A DNA stretch of 64,000 nt, taken from NCBI RefSeq assembly GCF_000733935.1, contig NZ_JPON01000001.1:1-64000 (forward strand), read 5' to 3'. A program made the position numbers and the translations under genes. Under the pieces are notes generated by a model. That model saw nothing but the letters and a program-made list of their open reading frames with translations. It did no database searches and was not told the origin of the DNA. Source of the DNA: Methylomarinum vadi (GTDB lineage Bacteria > Pseudomonadota > Gammaproteobacteria > Methylococcales > Methylomonadaceae). The stretch's first letter is position 1; every line of letters begins with the position of its first letter. Of the stretch, positions 62,382 to 64,000 are shown in pieces.

Positions 62382-63824
62382 ATGCCGGCCTCGCTGTCTG
62401 CGACTGAGATCATCTGGTTGTTGTCCTGGCTGGCCGCCCTGTTCACGGTGCCCAGCGTCCTGTTGCAGCGGGCCGGTAGGCCCATTGCGGCACTGAGCTG
62501 GCTGCTCGCTCTGTTTGCGCTGCCAGGATTGGCTGTCGGTGCGTGGTGGTTGTTCGGGCGCGTTCATCTGCGCCGCAAGAAACGCCAGCGACGCCGTGCG
62601 TCGCAGGAAAGCACCGCATCGCTGCTGGTGGCGCAGCAACGTCTGTCGGTGCCAGCGAAACCTTTGGCTCCTGCGCCGGGCCCCGTGAGCCGTGCGGTCA
62701 CGCTACCACCAGCATTAAACGATGCGGTATTCCCGCCATCGCAGGGGAATCGGGTGTCGTTACTGCAAGACACGCCAGCGGTGCATCATGCCTGGCGAGG
62801 CCTGGTGGAAGACGCCCGCCACCATCTGCACCTGCTGTTTTATCTGTGGCGGGACGATCAGACCGGCCGAGACCTGCTCAATCGTCTGGTGGCAAAAGCT
62901 CGATCCGGGGTGGAAGTCCGGGTGCTCTACGACGCAGTGGGTTCGTGGCGCCTCCCTCGGTACTTTTTCGAACCCTTGACAGCCGCGGGCGGTAAAGCTG
63001 TCGCATTCCTGCCATTCAAGCTGTTTTCCAGTACCCCAACGCTGAATTTCCGCAACCATCGAAAACTGCTCATAGCAGATGGGGTGCGTGCCTACACCGG
63101 CGGCGTCAACGTCGGTGACGAGTACCTTGACTGGCAGGACATCGGTGTCTTCATCGAAGGTGCGGGCGTCAACCAATTACAGGAAGTCTTCGTTGACGAT
63201 TGGTTTTTCGCGGCGAAAGAAGAACTGGCGGCACCCGACTATTTTTGCGACCCCGGGACGGTTGTCACTGGAGGAGGGGGCGCTTTATGCGAAATCGTTG
63301 CCAGCGGTCCGGACCAGGCATTCAACGCGACCCGGGAAATGCTGTTCCTCGCCATCACCCAGTGCCGGAAACGTCTGTGGATCTCGACCCCCTATTTCGT
63401 GCCGGACGGTGCGCTGCTGTTGGCTCTGCGTACCGCCGTGTATCGAGGCGTCGATGTACGACTTTTTGTTCCGCGTGAAAGTGATGTGCCCTTGGTACAG
63501 GGCGCGTCCCGCGTGTTCTATTTCGAATTGTTGGAGGCGGGTATCAAGGTATTCGAGTTCGCCGGCATGTTGCACGCCAAGGCGGTTCTGCTGGACGATG
63601 AAGACGTGCTGATCGGCAGCGCCAACCTGGACACGCGCAGTTTTCGGCTGAACTTCGAGCTGAACACATTCGTCACAGATCCTGTATTAGCCGGGGGCCT
63701 GGCCGGCTTGTTCGAGCGGCTTCGCGCGCGTTCCCGACCGGTCGCCCCAAGTGAGCTCCTACATGCCGCGCCGCTGAGCCGTCTCAAGGATGCAATCGTC
63801 CATCTCCTGGCGCCGCTCCTGTGA
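62382..63824 (+). CDS. Phospholipase D-family protein, cardiolipin synthase-like
   Basis: The protein has 480 residues. Two N-terminal membrane helices (about 8-28 and 38-58) are followed by a basic linker and two PLD domains with HKD motifs: NFRNHRKLLIADG (about 226-238) and MLHAKAVLLDDEDVLIGSAN (about 395-414). This is the bacterial Cls layout, which joins two phosphatidylglycerols into cardiolipin. It starts 17 bases after the response regulator, so membrane-lipid remodelling may be the output of this two-component system. Confidence 0.88.
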   Translation: MPASLSATEIIWLLSWLAALFTVPSVLLQRAGRPIAALSWLLALFALPGLAVGAWWLFGRVHLRRKKRQRRRASQESTASLLVAQQRLSVPAKPLAPAPGPVSRAVTLPPALNDAVFPPSQGNRVSLLQDTPAVHHAWRGLVEDARHHLHLLFYLWRDDQTGRDLLNRLVAKARSGVEVRVLYDAVGSWRLPRYFFEPLTAAGGKAVAFLPFKLFSSTPTLNFRNHRKLLIADGVRAYTGGVNVGDEYLDWQDIGVFIEGAGVNQLQEVFVDDWFFAAKEELAAPDYFCDPGTVVTGGGGALCEIVASGPDQAFNATREMLFLAITQCRKRLWISTPYFVPDGALLLALRTAVYRGVDVRLFVPRESDVPLVQGASRVFYFELLEAGIKVFEFAGMLHAKAVLLDDEDVLIGSANLDTRSFRLNFELNTFVTDPVLAGGLAGLFERLRARSRPVAPSELLHAAPLSRLKDAIVHLLAPLL

Positions 63825-64000
63825 GGATGCTGTTGCGCTGCACTGTTTGCGGCTTGCCCCGGCCCGCTACCAGCGCTCGACTGTCTTCTTGCCACCGATG
63901 TTCCTGAGAGGGCGATACTTTCAGGCGCCCCGCGTCGCCGTATCCCGAGCACCCGGGCACCCGGCCACATTGGCCGCTTGTGGGTTTCCAGGCCGGCCAC
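63825..64000. other. Window end, no gene seen
   Basis: These 176 bases hold no convincing gene start and no repeat that I can match to the element's left end. Confidence 0.5.

Overview
The window looks like gammaproteobacterial chromosome. Methylococcales-type is my guess from the mix of families; nothing here proves it. A large integrative conjugative element (ICE) sits in its right part. The first ~24.8 kb is ordinary chromosome: the 3' end of moaA, a frameshifted yajD-like HNH gene, tag, a decayed IS200-type insertion, a frameshifted HugZ-like gene and a badly frameshifted MASE1-CHASE-GAF-PAS-GGDEF-EAL cyclic-di-GMP gene. Then come a rhodanese lipoprotein, a TetR-controlled RND efflux operon (adaptor, pump, outer-membrane channel), a dihaem cytochrome c, an intact second MASE1 GGDEF-EAL protein, a lipoprotein, an IS1182-type insertion in a palindromic repeat, an FAD reductase and mutS.

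From ~24.9 kb a P4-type integrase, divergent from mutS, opens an ICE of the SPI-7/PFGI-1/ICEclc type (G-type type IV secretion). Its left half carries regulation and maintenance: AlpA, an S24 repressor facing a YdaS/Cro-like gene, ParB, DUF2857, STY4528- and PFL_4669-type proteins, an RHH-like gene plus a ParM/StbA ATPase, DUF3577, RadC and DUF6573. Several of these have a strong hairpin in the leader. A ~770-base structured region without convincing genes (36.5-37.3 kb) precedes a second tyrosine recombinase.

The right half holds transfer genes: PilL_N, two membrane proteins, the TIGR03759 gene, transglycosylase, TIGR03765, TraD, TIGR03747, RAQPRD, TIGR03758, TIGR03745, TIGR03757, TIGR03756, TIGR03755 and TraG. 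Two insertions break it. An IS91-type element splits the TIGR03759 gene. An IS1380-type element joins the 5' part of the TIGR03745 gene to the 3' part of the TIGR03757 gene, with every gene that should lie between them (including the VirB4/TraC ATPase) missing. By its gene content the element is probably no longer self-transmissible. A mercury-resistance operon (merTPA with merR downstream) lies between TIGR03747 and RAQPRD.

Beyond TraG are accessory genes: a small convergent membrane protein, a TIR-domain protein with a C-terminal domain of unknown function (possible NAD-depleting defence effector), an excisionase-type HTH protein, and a likely operon of a cysteine-containing membrane protein, sensor kinase, sigma-54 response regulator and a phospholipase D/cardiolipin-synthase-like enzyme. 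The right end of the ICE is not recognisable in the window.
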